A stretch of DNA of 38,708 nt from Persephonella sp. (GCF_027023985.1 NZ_JALVTW010000016.1:1-38708), one strand, 5' to 3'. Counted from the first letter of the stretch, positions 7,928-16,354 are shown. Numbers and translations are program-made. The notes: a model not told the origin generated them from the letters alone.

Positions 7928-8400
7928 GGGTATTGCTTGTTTTAATTCTTGTTTTTTTTGCTTCCTGTGGATATAAACCTGTGTCCTATGATATACAAAA
8001 GAAAGAGGTTTATTGTATAAAAAGGATACATTTTCCCCGTGCTGAAGCAACAGCCCTTGATGTTTTTACAAGAGCAGTTTCTGATGCTGTTATATCCTCA
8101 GGTAATATCCTTGAGTGTTCAGGTCGCACCACAAGATTTATTATCGTAAATATAAAATCTTTGAACATTTCTCCGATAGGATACTCACGGGCACAAAGGG
8201 CAAGTATTTATAAAGTTACTGTTGACCTTGATTTTATTATCCAAAACAGAAAAAATGAGGAAACATTCAGGAAAAATATTAAAGAGATTGCCCAGTATAC
8301 AGGAGCAGGTCTAAGGGGAGATGTGGAGAGAAGATACGCAATTGAAGAAATCGGGAAACTTGTAAACATTAGAATTTATTCTATATTATCAAAACTATAA
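7924..8400 (+). CDS. lptE: LptE-like LPS-assembly lipoprotein
   Basis: A 158-aa lipoprotein: signal sequence MRVLLVLILVFFASC with the lipobox cysteine at 15, followed by the GYKP start typical of LptE. The mature part is a small alpha/beta domain as in the LptE/RlpB family, which plugs the LptD barrel and helps place lipopolysaccharide in the outer membrane. Sequence identity in this family is low, so position carries much of the call: lptE directly before holA is conserved in many Gram-negative bacteria. The start is GTG, overlapping the coaD stop by four bases; the stop overlaps holA by one base. Confidence 0.75.
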   Translation: MRVLLVLILVFFASCGYKPVSYDIQKKEVYCIKRIHFPRAEATALDVFTRAVSDAVISSGNILECSGRTTRFIIVNIKSLNISPIGYSRAQRASIYKVTVDLDFIIQNRKNEETFRKNIKEIAQYTGAGLRGDVERRYAIEEIGKLVNIRIYSILSKL

Positions 8401-9392
8401 TGGCAGAAAAAAGTATTGTTCAGCTTATTAAAAATTTTGACCTTAAAGAGCTACAGCCTGTTGTTCTTGTTTATGGGAGTGAAGATTTTTTAAAAAAACA
8501 GCTTGTTGATAAACTAAAAGAAAGAGCAGATGTCCATATTTTCTGGGGAGATGAGACTACATATTCACAGGTAAAAGAGGTCTTTGCCAGTTCATCTTTA
8601 TTTTCAGATGGAAATATAGCTGTAATTTTTGATTTTGATGCATTTCTATCTAAAATCTCAAAAGATGAACAAAAGCAGTTAATAGATTTAGTTAAAAACT
8701 TTTCTTTGCCTGACAGATTTTTTCTTATTTCAAACAAAGAAAAACTCCCTGCAAAAGAGCCTTATAAAACTATTAAATCTGTTGCAGATATTGTTGTATC
8801 CCAGAAATTAACCCCTAAAGCTTTTGCAATTTCAATAAAAAAGAAGCTGGAAAGGGAAGGTAAAGAGATAGACGATGAAACATTAAAATATCTGGTATCA
8901 AAGCTAAAAAATGACCTTTGGTATGCAAAACAGGAAATAGAGAAACTTCTGCTTTATACTTCCGATAAAAAGCAAATCACAAAAGAAGATATTGATGCAG
9001 CTATAAATCCAAAGATTGAAGAAAATGTTTTTGTTTTTCTGGATAAATTTTTTGCCAAAGATAAAGATGCAGTAAGAATATTCAGGCAGCTTATAGAAAC
9101 AACTCACCATCCTTTTGAGATACAATCATTACTGCTTGGTCAGATAAACAGACTGCTGTTATTCAGAACATACATAGAAAAAGGAAAACCTACAGAAACA
9201 GCATTTTCCCTTATGAATGTAAAACATCCTGCTATGAAAGGAAGCATCCAAAAACAGGCTTCCAAAACAACAACCAGAGAACTAATTCAGCTAATAAAAG
9301 ACCTTTACCAGCTGGAAAAAAACCAGAAAATAAATTATCTGGACATAAATAGCTCCCTTGAGGAATTTATATTAAAAAGAGTTCTACAATGA
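8400..9392 (+). CDS. holA: DNA polymerase III delta subunit
   Basis: A 330-aa clamp-loader subunit. The N-terminal domain begins with VVLVYGSEDFLKKQ, the usual delta opening, with no working Walker A as expected; the middle has the KFSLPDRFFLIS-like lid region, and the C-terminal helical collar includes LLLGQINRLLLFRTY. Delta opens the beta clamp and works in the clamp-loader complex at the replisome. The ATG overlaps the upstream stop (TAATG) and the gene ends inside the ruvB start (ATGA, 4 bases). Confidence 0.9.
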   Translation: MAEKSIVQLIKNFDLKELQPVVLVYGSEDFLKKQLVDKLKERADVHIFWGDETTYSQVKEVFASSSLFSDGNIAVIFDFDAFLSKISKDEQKQLIDLVKNFSLPDRFFLISNKEKLPAKEPYKTIKSVADIVVSQKLTPKAFAISIKKKLEREGKEIDDETLKYLVSKLKNDLWYAKQEIEKLLLYTSDKKQITKEDIDAAINPKIEENVFVFLDKFFAKDKDAVRIFRQLIETTHHPFEIQSLLLGQINRLLLFRTYIEKGKPTETAFSLMNVKHPAMKGSIQKQASKTTTRELIQLIKDLYQLEKNQKINYLDINSSLEEFILKRVLQ

Positions 9393-10357
9393 ACAATGAA
9401 ACATCTTTTGAACTTAGCTTAAGACCTAAAAAGCTTAGCGAGTATATAGGACAGAAAAGAATAAAACAGCAGATAGCTGTTTTTATAGAAGCAGCAAAGA
9501 AAAAAGATGGTGTTTTAGACCATGTGCTAATTTCAGGTCCAGCAGGTCTGGGTAAAACTACACTGGCACAGGTTATAGCAAATGAGCTTGGGAAAAATAT
9601 AGTTTTTACATCGGGGCCTATTCTTGAGAAAAAAGGAGATTTGGCCGGAATTTTATCCTCACTGGAAGAAGGGGATATTCTATTTATAGATGAAATCCAC
9701 AGACTAAATCCTTCTGTTGAGGAGGCTTTATATCCGGCAATAGAGGATTTTAAACTGGATATTGTTATAGGAAAGGGAAATTCATCACGGAGTATCAGAA
9801 TAGACCTGAGCAGATTTACCCTTATTGGAGCTACAACAAGGACAGGGATGCTAACATCTCCTTTGATTTCCAGATTTGGGATAATTCTTAATATGGAATA
9901 TTACGATAACGACTCCCTTGCCCAGATAATAAAACGTTCCGCAGATATTCTTTCTATAAAAATCACCGATGAAGGAGCATTTGAAATAGCAAAACGTTCC
10001 AGAGGAACTCCCAGAATAGCAAACAGACTGCTTAAAAGGGTTCATGATTATGCCATCGTTCATGGTTCTGATATCATTGATAAAAAAATTGCAGACAAAG
10101 CCTTGACCTTTCTGGGAATAAATGAGTTTGGTTTGGATGAAACAGATATTAAGTATCTATCGGCTCTGATTGAAAAATTTGGCGGCAGACCTATAGGCCT
10201 TACAACCATATCCTCTGCAATCTCAGAAAGCAAAAACACCATAGAAGAAGTAATAGAGCCTTATCTCCTTAGAGAAGGATATATCCAGAAAACCCCAAAA
10301 GGCAGAATCCCCACCGAAAAGGCAATAAAGCTGATTAAAACAAGAGGATATATTTGA
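9389..10357 (+). CDS. ruvB: Holliday junction branch-migration ATPase RuvB
   Basis: A 322-aa AAA+ motor: RPKKLSEYIGQ opening, Walker A GPAGLGKTT (about 50-58), Walker B DEIHR, sensor I GATTRTG, arginine finger in SRFG, and the C-terminal winged helix with GGRPIGLTTISSAI. RuvB hexamers pull DNA through RuvA-bound Holliday junctions during recombination repair. Slightly shorter than the usual 330-350 residues but complete. Last gene of the overlapping operon; about 60 bp separate it from the lipoprotein gene. Confidence 0.95.
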   Translation: MNNETSFELSLRPKKLSEYIGQKRIKQQIAVFIEAAKKKDGVLDHVLISGPAGLGKTTLAQVIANELGKNIVFTSGPILEKKGDLAGILSSLEEGDILFIDEIHRLNPSVEEALYPAIEDFKLDIVIGKGNSSRSIRIDLSRFTLIGATTRTGMLTSPLISRFGIILNMEYYDNDSLAQIIKRSADILSIKITDEGAFEIAKRSRGTPRIANRLLKRVHDYAIVHGSDIIDKKIADKALTFLGINEFGLDETDIKYLSALIEKFGGRPIGLTTISSAISESKNTIEEVIEPYLLREGYIQKTPKGRIPTEKAIKLIKTRGYI

Positions 10358-10416
10358 AACTTGATAAAATATCATTTCTTATCCCATAGAAAAAAATAAT
10401 ATAGGGAGGTAAGGAA

Positions 10417-11580
10417 ATGAGAAAGAAAATAGCGACACTTTTAGCAGGAGCGATTTTAGTAGCGTCTTGTGGTGGAGGTGGTGGAGGAGAAAGTGCAGGG
10501 AACACAGGAACAGGAAACACAGGAGGGAGTTCAGGAGGAAGTGGAACTGCGAGTGTAAGTGGATATGCGGTTGACCCTGCAATAACAGGAACAATATCTG
10601 TGGAATTGGTTGACAGCAAAAGTATGAATCCGTTTTCTTCTTATCTTGTGGGAACATTTAGCGTAAACAATGGAAAGTTTAGTTTTAGCTATGATACAAG
10701 TAAGGTAAATCTTTCAGAATATTCATATTACAAGATATGTGTAACCAGTGGAACAGACGGGATAACAAATTTTGACTCATCTACGCCTTTATGTGATTTT
10801 TATCCTCTTGATGATACAGATGGCGGGAGTGTAAGTGGCATACTGGTATCTCCTTTAGGTTCTATCGCAGGAATTTTTGGATTGACAGATACAGAACTTT
10901 TAAACTATCTACAATCTAAAGGAGTAACTATTCCGAATTCTATAAATAGCATTGAAGAGGCAGAAACATTTATAAATCAGGTAAGGTCTGCACTTGGACT
11001 ATCTGACACTGATGGATATTTCGGATGGATTGCTAAAGCCTGCGAAGATTTAAACCTTGCAAGTAAAAACAAAAGATTTGGATACAAGGTTGTAGATGCT
11101 ACTAAATCAACCCCTGAAACCACATCATCAATGACAGATGCCTGCACAGTTTACGATAACGAATACAACCAAATTTCCAGTATACCTTGCCAAAAAGACC
11201 CTTCAGGCAATTTTGCTGTTGACTTATACGGAAACCTTTACGGATACAATGCTGAAACAGGAAATTATCACTACTTAATGCTACTTCCTAATGGAACATC
11301 TGACTCTATTATAGAAAGCGTTTACGGAATTCCTTGTGATACAGATAACACACCGGGAAATGGAAACGAAATATCTTTTGACTCTACTTCCGTAGAGGTT
11401 ACAAGTTGTGATTTTAGCCAGTTTTCAAAAGATGGCAGAATTACTTGTAATATAAAAGGAACGACAAAACAATCAACATTCATAGCAGACACTCTACCTG
11501 CCTGTCCTTCAGATATTCAAGTAAACCAAACTTACGGAGCTACTTTTACAATCAAACCTGATTTATCAGATGTGAAATAG
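10417..11580 (+). CDS. Large Gly-rich surface lipoprotein, function unknown
   Basis: A 387-aa predicted lipoprotein: MRKKIATLLAGAILVASC with lipobox Cys18, followed at once by six glycines and then a Gly/Ser/Thr linker to about residue 45. Gly at +2 favours outer-membrane sorting. The mature part has a beta-rich start (VSGYAVDPAITGTISVEL, similar to carboxypeptidase-regulatory-like or Ig-like folds), and about ten cysteines spread through the chain, which could form disulfides in the periplasm or on the surface. GGGAGG lies 7 bases before the ATG. Base composition is a little less AT-rich and codon use differs from the preceding operon, as often in exported low-complexity proteins. No family recognised. 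Confidence 0.75.
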   Translation: MRKKIATLLAGAILVASCGGGGGGESAGNTGTGNTGGSSGGSGTASVSGYAVDPAITGTISVELVDSKSMNPFSSYLVGTFSVNNGKFSFSYDTSKVNLSEYSYYKICVTSGTDGITNFDSSTPLCDFYPLDDTDGGSVSGILVSPLGSIAGIFGLTDTELLNYLQSKGVTIPNSINSIEEAETFINQVRSALGLSDTDGYFGWIAKACEDLNLASKNKRFGYKVVDATKSTPETTSSMTDACTVYDNEYNQISSIPCQKDPSGNFAVDLYGNLYGYNAETGNYHYLMLLPNGTSDSIIESVYGIPCDTDNTPGNGNEISFDSTSVEVTSCDFSQFSKDGRITCNIKGTTKQSTFIADTLPACPSDIQVNQTYGATFTIKPDLSDVK

Positions 11581-11586
11581 TATCGC

Positions 11587-11601
11587 AGGGGCTTTGCCCC
11601 T
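11587..11601 (+). terminator. Short GC hairpin after the lipoprotein gene
   Basis: AGGGGC, TTT loop, GCCCCT, followed by TTAATTTTAT. This is a compact intrinsic-terminator-like hairpin 6 bases after the lipoprotein stop. It is only 7 bases before the ATG of the next gene, so it would also limit read-through into that gene or occlude its start. Confidence 0.5.
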
Positions 11602-11608
11602 TAATTTT

Positions 11609-12469
11609 ATGAAAATTATGAAACTAAAAATCTACGTCCATAATTTCCATTTTAAACCTGTTTCTCTTAATATTGTAGATGGAGAAAGGTTTAAACAGGA
11701 AGACATTCAAGGCTTAGTTGACATTCATCTAAACGGAAAAAAGCTGATTGAATATGCCTATGAGTATGATATGGAGAATAATATTTTAGATAGGGAAACC
11801 TTTCCAACCCCTTATGATGAATTTTTGCCAAACTATGCAGAATATTACTTCTTGGAGCTTGATAACCATTGCGGTGAAAAGTTAAAGCACATAGTAGAGG
11901 GATTAACCTGCACATGTCAGGTTTTTGGCTGCTGGGATTTTGAATTTATGGTTTATTTTGGTAAGCAAAATATAATCTGGTTTGACTTTAATAATTACCA
12001 TAGAGAAGGAGAATATAAAAATTTTCCTATTTTTATTTTCTCAAAAGAAATTTATCAAAAAGGTCTTAAACAGCTTGAAAGTTTATTAAGAGAAAAACCA
12101 CAAATTGATTGCGAGAAACAGCAGCAACGCAATTTAGAGGAATTAAAGAAGTATCTAAAAGAAACTATTCAGGAATATCTAACTGCAAAACTTGCATTGG
12201 AAAACACACCATCAAAATCTGACATTAAAAAAGCATTATCTCAACTGTCTAAAGATTTACAGCAACTTTCACGTTTTTATAATCTTTGGGGATTAGACGA
12301 AAAAAGAATAATTTTTTACCTGCAAATGCTAAGGGAACTATCCAAAGAAGAAAAAGAAAATCTCCTTTATCTGCTAAATTCTGATATAAACCAAATAAAA
12401 ACAGAAATTCTCCTCAAAACTTTAAAATCAACAAGATATAAACTTCTTAAAAAAGCAGGGATATTTTAA
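11609..12469 (+). CDS. Unknown protein with CxCxxxxCW motif
   Basis: A 286-aa soluble protein. The first half is beta-rich and contains the segment CTCQVFGCW (Cys101, Cys103, Cys108, Trp109) followed some 15 residues later by WFDFNNYHRE. That pattern, a C-x-C cluster, C-W, then (V/I)W-x-D-F and HR, recalls a family of uncharacterised bacterial proteins, mostly actinobacterial (from memory, not searched); the cysteines could bind metal. The second half (about 165-286) is Lys/Glu-rich helical, probably coiled coil. No Shine-Dalgarno site is visible before ATG 11609 or the alternative ATG 11618; a hairpin ends 7 bases upstream. It sits between a lipoprotein and a toxin-antitoxin pair, so it is probably accessory. 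Confidence 0.65.
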   Translation: MKIMKLKIYVHNFHFKPVSLNIVDGERFKQEDIQGLVDIHLNGKKLIEYAYEYDMENNILDRETFPTPYDEFLPNYAEYYFLELDNHCGEKLKHIVEGLTCTCQVFGCWDFEFMVYFGKQNIIWFDFNNYHREGEYKNFPIFIFSKEIYQKGLKQLESLLREKPQIDCEKQQQRNLEELKKYLKETIQEYLTAKLALENTPSKSDIKKALSQLSKDLQQLSRFYNLWGLDEKRIIFYLQMLRELSKEEKENLLYLLNSDINQIKTEILLKTLKSTRYKLLKKAGIF

Positions 12470-12500
12470 TAAATTTGCATTAAAAAACATAAGGATTTAT

Positions 12501-12526
12501 ATTTTAAGTAATATATTACTTAAAAT
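12501..12526. promoter_or_regulatory. Perfect 26-bp palindromic operator of the toxin-antitoxin pair
   Basis: A perfect palindrome with half-site ATTTTAAGTAATA and its exact reverse complement, no mismatch and no spacer. It ends 13 bases before the antitoxin ATG and contains -10-like TATATT and TTAAAAT strings. RHH antitoxins bind such sites as dimers of dimers and repress their own operon. Confidence 0.7.
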
Positions 12527-12539
12527 CTTAAGGAAAAAG

Positions 12540-12782
12540 ATGAAAACAATTACTTTAAAAACAGGAGAAGAATTTTTTGAGTATTTAGAAAACCTTAGCA
12601 AAAAATTAGGGAAACCAAAATCTCAGATTATTAGAGAAGCTGTTATTGAGTATGGAGAAAAGATAAAAAGAGAAAAAATCCATCAAAAAATGGAAAAACT
12701 TGCAAGACAGCTAAGTAAAGATAAAAACTATCTAAAAGAAATCAAAGAATTTGAAGAGTTAAGCGAGGATTTTATTGAATAA
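12540..12782 (+). CDS. Ribbon-helix-helix antitoxin
   Basis: An 80-aa CopG/MetJ-fold protein. The N-terminal strand MKTITLKTGEEFFEYL is followed by two helices with the KSQIIREAVIEYGEKI pattern usual for RHH DNA-binding domains (about 1-45); the Lys/Glu-rich C-terminus (50-80) would wrap and neutralise the toxin. AAGGA lies 5 bases before the ATG. A perfect palindrome just upstream is the likely autoregulatory operator. The toxin gene starts inside its last codons (8-bp overlap), giving coupled translation. Confidence 0.85.
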   Translation: MKTITLKTGEEFFEYLENLSKKLGKPKSQIIREAVIEYGEKIKREKIHQKMEKLARQLSKDKNYLKEIKEFEELSEDFIE

Positions 12783-13110
12783 GGGTGATATATATCTGGC
12801 CAATCTAAATCCAACTAAAGGCTCAGAACTTAGCAAAGTTAGGCCTGTTATTATATTTCAGTCAGAACATCTAAAAGACCTTCCAACAGTAATAATTATT
12901 CCTTTATCAACGGATTTGAGAGATAACTGGTTTCCATTAAGAGTGAGAATTCCCAAAAGAGGAAAACTTGAAAAAGATAGTGATGCTGTCGTGGAACAAA
13001 TCAGAGCTATAGATAAAAGCAGAATTATAGGAAATCCCATAGCCTCTTTGTCAAAAGAGGAATTAAGTCTCTTAGATGAGGCTGTTTTATTTGTCTTAGG
13101 AGTTAAATAA
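12775..13110 (+). CDS. MazF/PemK-family toxin endoribonuclease
   Basis: A 111-aa MazF-like toxin. The opening GDIYLANLNPTKGSELSKVRP and the IIIPLSTD strand match the MazF fold; the conserved Arg of KVRP and the Ser/Thr of PLSTD are the expected RNA-cleavage residues. Family members cut single-stranded mRNA at short motifs; the site cannot be predicted. The start is TTG at 12775, supported by GAGG (12765-12768) six bases upstream and by homology from the second residue onward. RHH-MazF is a mixed but well-known pairing. Confidence 0.88.
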   Translation: MNKGDIYLANLNPTKGSELSKVRPVIIFQSEHLKDLPTVIIIPLSTDLRDNWFPLRVRIPKRGKLEKDSDAVVEQIRAIDKSRIIGNPIASLSKEELSLLDEAVLFVLGVK

Positions 13111-13176
13111 TTTAACCCCTTTCCTCCCTCATTGAAAAATAAAAACATATTGTATATATTTTATTACCATTTAATA

Positions 13177-13197
13177 AAATCAAACGATGTTTGATTT
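13177..13197. promoter_or_regulatory. Inverted repeat in the nadA leader
   Basis: Perfect 9-bp arms AAATCAAAC and GTTTGATTT around GAT, ending 4 bases before the GGAGG site of nadA. A promoter-like TTGTAT (13150-13155) and TAATAA (13172-13177) lie just upstream. It could be a repressor site for NAD synthesis or an mRNA hairpin that hides the ribosome site. Confidence 0.5.
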
Positions 13198-13209
13198 GAA
13201 GGAGGAGCA

Positions 13210-14154
13210 ATGGCAACAGCAGTAGAAAACAGACAAGAGCAGTTAATAGAGAAGATAAACAGGCTCAGAAAAGAAAAAAATGCGATAATTCTGGCACACT
13301 ACTACCAGAGAGGTGAAATACAGGATATAGCTGATATAGTTGGTGATTCTCTGGAACTGGCAAGAAGAGCACAGGAAACAGATGCAGATATTATAGTTTT
13401 TGCCGGTGTTAAATTTATGGCTGAAACTGCAAAAATCCTGAACCCAGAGAAAAAAGTCCTCCACCCTAACCCTGAAAGCGGCTGTCCGATGGCAGATATG
13501 GCAACTTATGAAGGAGTCAAAAAACTGAAAGAAGAGCATCCAGATGCTATGGTTGTTGCTTATGTAAACACAAACGCAGATGTTAAAACACTGGCAGACG
13601 TGATAGTTACCTCCAGAAATGCTGTCAAAGTTGTTAAAAAATTAGATACCCAAAAAATTATATTCGTTCCTGACCAGTTTTTAGGTTCTTTCATAGCCCA
13701 GCAGGTTCCGGAAAAAGAGTTTATTCTGTGGAAAGGTTTCTGTCCTCCACACTTTAATCTTACACCAGACCAATTACTTGCCTTAAAAGAAAAATATCCT
13801 GATGCAAAAATAGCAGTTCACCCTGAATGTAATACCGAAACTGTGAAAATTGCAGACTTTGTGGGTAGCACATCCCAGATAATTGAATTTGCAACAACCT
13901 GTGATGCCCAGAATGTTATTATCGGAACAGAGGTAGGACTGAAACACTGGCTTGAAAAGGTAAATCCAAACAAAAATTATATATTCCCTGTTAATGCAGA
14001 TTACTGCGGGACAGTCCACTGCTGTGATATGAAGAAAAATACATTAGACAAAATTGCAGATGTTTTAGAAAAAGAAACTAACGAAATTGTTTTACCACCG
14101 GATATTATAGAAAAAGCAAGAAAACCACTTGAGCGTATGCTTTCAATAGTATAA
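13210..14154 (+). CDS. nadA: Quinolinate synthase
   Basis: A 314-aa iron-sulfur enzyme that condenses iminoaspartate with dihydroxyacetone phosphate to quinolinate in NAD synthesis. Recognisable are AHYYQRGEIQDIAD (29-42), GDSLELAR (45-52), the HPNPESGCPMADM loop with Cys92, WKGFCPPH with Cys178, and VHPECNTE. The third [4Fe-4S] ligand is in the YCGTVHCCDMK segment, best matched by Cys271 in the C-x-x-M-K pattern. Excellent ribosome site (GGAGG five bases before ATG). Single gene with its own leader and terminator; nadB/nadC are not nearby. Confidence 0.95.
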   Translation: MATAVENRQEQLIEKINRLRKEKNAIILAHYYQRGEIQDIADIVGDSLELARRAQETDADIIVFAGVKFMAETAKILNPEKKVLHPNPESGCPMADMATYEGVKKLKEEHPDAMVVAYVNTNADVKTLADVIVTSRNAVKVVKKLDTQKIIFVPDQFLGSFIAQQVPEKEFILWKGFCPPHFNLTPDQLLALKEKYPDAKIAVHPECNTETVKIADFVGSTSQIIEFATTCDAQNVIIGTEVGLKHWLEKVNPNKNYIFPVNADYCGTVHCCDMKKNTLDKIADVLEKETNEIVLPPDIIEKARKPLERMLSIV

Positions 14155-14156
14155 AA

Positions 14157-14179
14157 AAAGCCTCCTTTAAGGAGGCTTT
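14157..14179. terminator. Bidirectional terminator between nadA and rhodanese gene
   Basis: AAAGCCTCC, TTTAA loop, GGAGGCTTT: a perfect 9-bp stem with an A-tract before it and TTTCCTTCTT after it. It lies between the convergent stops of nadA and the rhodanese gene and can serve both. Confidence 0.85.
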
Positions 14180-14184
14180 CCTTC

Positions 14185-14535
14185 TTAATATTTTCTAACC
14201 GTTGGATCTATATAATCACTCCAGGCAAGAATACCACCCTCAACGTTTTTCACATTATCAAACCCATGTTGAAGGAGCCATAATGTTGCCTGAAGGCTTC
14301 TGTTTCCACTTCTGCATAAAACATAAATAGGCTTGTCCTTTGGAAGCTGGTTAACAACAGAAGGCAGTTTCATAAGAGGAACAAGCATAGCCTCTTTTTC
14401 TTTAATTCTGGAAAAGTTATACTCCTGAGGTTCTCTCACATCAAGGAGAACAAAATCCTCTCCCTTATCAATCTTTTCCTTAAGTTCCTGCACAGAAATG
14501 TGAATTTTGTTATAGGTATCTCTGTCTAAAAACAA
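14185..14535 (-). CDS. Single-domain rhodanese (sulfurtransferase)
   Basis: A 116-aa rhodanese domain: VLLDVREPQEY (29-39), then the active-site loop CRSGNRS with the persulfide cysteine Cys74, and the closing GGILAW. Single-domain rhodaneses carry sulfane sulfur to acceptors in the cytoplasm; the true donor and acceptor are unknown, although sulfur-oxidising Aquificota carry several. The start is TTG with a strong AGGAGG seven bases upstream. Monocistronic, with a shared terminator. Confidence 0.9.
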   Translation of the reverse strand: MFLDRDTYNKIHISVQELKEKIDKGEDFVLLDVREPQEYNFSRIKEKEAMLVPLMKLPSVVNQLPKDKPIYVLCRSGNRSLQATLWLLQHGFDNVKNVEGGILAWSDYIDPTVRKY

Positions 14536-14686
14536 TCTCTTTCCTCCTTTTGATTTTATTTAAATAATATAATATCAATATGTGCAAATATTTTTATGAC
14601 ATAAATCTACCTGTGATGATTGTCATTTCCAGAAATAGCTTAAATTGATAATATTTATTAACAAACCTTTTAAACAGGAGCGAAAA

Positions 14687-16093
14687 ATGTTTGAAGCAAA
14701 ACAAAGAGAAGTAATAAAAGTTCCAGATAGAGTTAAAAGAGCCCTCAGGGAAATTTTGGGTCCTGAAAACTGCCTTGATGATGAGATGGATAGACTTCTG
14801 TATTCTTATGATGCAACCAGAATAAAAATGCTTCCTGACCTTGTTGCTATCCCTCAAAATCAGGAACAGGTTCAAAAAATAGTCCAGATATGTTATGAAG
14901 AAGGTATTCCTGTTACTCCAAGGGGAGCCGGTTCAGGATACACAGGAGGAGCCCTCCCTGTAAAAGGCGGCGTTGTTGTTTCCTTTGAAAAAATGGACAA
15001 AATTCTGGAAATAGATGAAGATAACGCTATAGCAAGGGTTCAGCCGGGGGTTATAACATATAGACTCCAGAAAGCAGTTGAAAAAGTAGGCCTGTTCTAT
15101 CCACCAGACCCTGCAAGCTACAAATACTGCACCCTTGGTGGAAATGTGGCCGAAAACGCTGGTGGCCCCAGATGCGTGAAATACGGAGTAACCAGAGAAT
15201 ATGTAATGGAGCTTAATACTGTTATTCATACCGGAGAAATAATTCACACAGGCAGACCAACACTTAAAGATGTTGCAGGATACGATATAACAAGACTTTT
15301 CATAGGTAGTGAAGGAACACTTGGATTGTTTACAGAAATCACAGTTAAACTGATACCAAAACCACAGGCAGCAAAAACCGTAATGGCAATATTTTCAGAT
15401 ATAGCTGCTGTAGGAAAAACAGTAAAAGACATATTCAAAGCAGGAATACAGCCTTCTGCACTGGAATTTATGGATAAACTGGCAATTAATGCAGTTGAGG
15501 ATTTTGGTCATTTCGGTCTTCCAAGGGACGCAGAAGTGCTGCTTTTGATTGAAGTTGACGGACACCCAAAAGCTATAGATGACCAGATTGTTGAAGTTGC
15601 AAGAATATGTGAGCAAAACGGAGCCAAAGTCCAGATTGCAAAAACAGCAAAAGAAGCAGAAAAACTATGGGAAGCACGAAGGGCTTTATCCCCTGCAGTA
15701 TCAAAACTGGGAAGAGTAAAAATAAACGAAGATATAGTATTCCCAAGAAGCTATTTACCGGAAGCCCTACCAAGACTGAGAGAAATAGGTAAAAAATACA
15801 ATCTGAAAATGGTTAATTTCGGACATATCGGAGACGGAAACGTCCACGCAAACTTTATGATAGATGGAAGAGATGAGGATGAGCTGAAAAGAACAGAAAA
15901 GGCAGTGGAGGAAGTTTTTGAACTGGCACTTTCCTATGGTGGTTCAATAACAGGTGAACACGGGGTAGGAATAACCAAAGCAGCATTTATGAAAAAACAG
16001 TTTAGACCTCAGGAACTTGAAATAATGAGAGGTATTAAAAAAGTATTTGACCCTAAAGATTTAATTAACCCGGGAAAAATGGATATAGATTAA
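14687..16093 (+). CDS. GlcD-type FAD-linked oxidase (glycolate/D-lactate dehydrogenase subunit)
   Basis: A 468-aa FAD-binding PCMH protein. The flavin site shows PRGAGSGYTGGALP and GGNVAENAGGPRCVKYG; the C-terminal cap has GHIGDGNVHANF (metal/substrate histidines), TGEHGVG and the closing INPGKMD. This is the GlcD/D-lactate dehydrogenase family, oxidising 2-hydroxy acids. The usual partners GlcE and GlcF (iron-sulfur subunit) are not adjacent, so the electron acceptor and exact substrate are open. An upstream in-frame ATG at 14645 exists, but AGGAG lies six bases before ATG 14687, and homology begins after it. Confidence 0.88.
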   Translation: MFEAKQREVIKVPDRVKRALREILGPENCLDDEMDRLLYSYDATRIKMLPDLVAIPQNQEQVQKIVQICYEEGIPVTPRGAGSGYTGGALPVKGGVVVSFEKMDKILEIDEDNAIARVQPGVITYRLQKAVEKVGLFYPPDPASYKYCTLGGNVAENAGGPRCVKYGVTREYVMELNTVIHTGEIIHTGRPTLKDVAGYDITRLFIGSEGTLGLFTEITVKLIPKPQAAKTVMAIFSDIAAVGKTVKDIFKAGIQPSALEFMDKLAINAVEDFGHFGLPRDAEVLLLIEVDGHPKAIDDQIVEVARICEQNGAKVQIAKTAKEAEKLWEARRALSPAVSKLGRVKINEDIVFPRSYLPEALPRLREIGKKYNLKMVNFGHIGDGNVHANFMIDGRDEDELKRTEKAVEEVFELALSYGGSITGEHGVGITKAAFMKKQFRPQELEIMRGIKKVFDPKDLINPGKMDID

Positions 16094-16142
16094 TAAATAT
16101 GCTAAAATATTTTTTTCGTTAATTAACCTGTGGAGGAAGAAA

Positions 16143-16337
16143 ATGGCAGTCTGTCAAATATGCGGAAAGAAAACTGCACATGGAAACAGAGTTGCACACT
16201 CTGCAACAACATCTAAAAGAGTATGGAGACCTAACCTCCAAAGAGTAAAAGCTGTTATGCCAGATGGTTCTACAAAAAGAATATATGTATGTGCAAAATG
16301 CCTTAAAGCAGGCAAAGTTAAAAAAGCGGTCAGATAA
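16143..16337 (+). CDS. rpmB: 50S ribosomal protein L28
   Basis: A 64-aa zinc-binding (C+) L28: MAVCQICGKKTAHGNRVAHS opening, two CxxC pairs (Cys4/7 and Cys50/53) and the KRVWRPNLQ segment. L28 sits near the E site of the large subunit. GGAGG lies about 8 bases upstream. The stop codon is inside a terminator-like hairpin. rpmG is not beside it. Confidence 0.95.
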   Translation: MAVCQICGKKTAHGNRVAHSATTSKRVWRPNLQRVKAVMPDGSTKRIYVCAKCLKAGKVKKAVR

Positions 16338-16354
16338 GGTCTTCTTGTCTGACC
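16328..16354 (+). terminator. Hairpin overlapping the rpmB stop
   Basis: GGTCAGATAAG and CTTGTCTGACC can pair over 11 positions (one U-G wobble) with a GTCTT loop, followed only by TTT and then a pyrimidine-rich stretch. It includes the rpmB stop codon. A plausible but weak intrinsic terminator. Confidence 0.5.

Noticed and set aside
10335-10657. Pro- and Leu/His-rich minus-strand frames
   Set aside because: They are the complement of the Gly/Ser-rich lipoprotein linker and have no start signals of their own.
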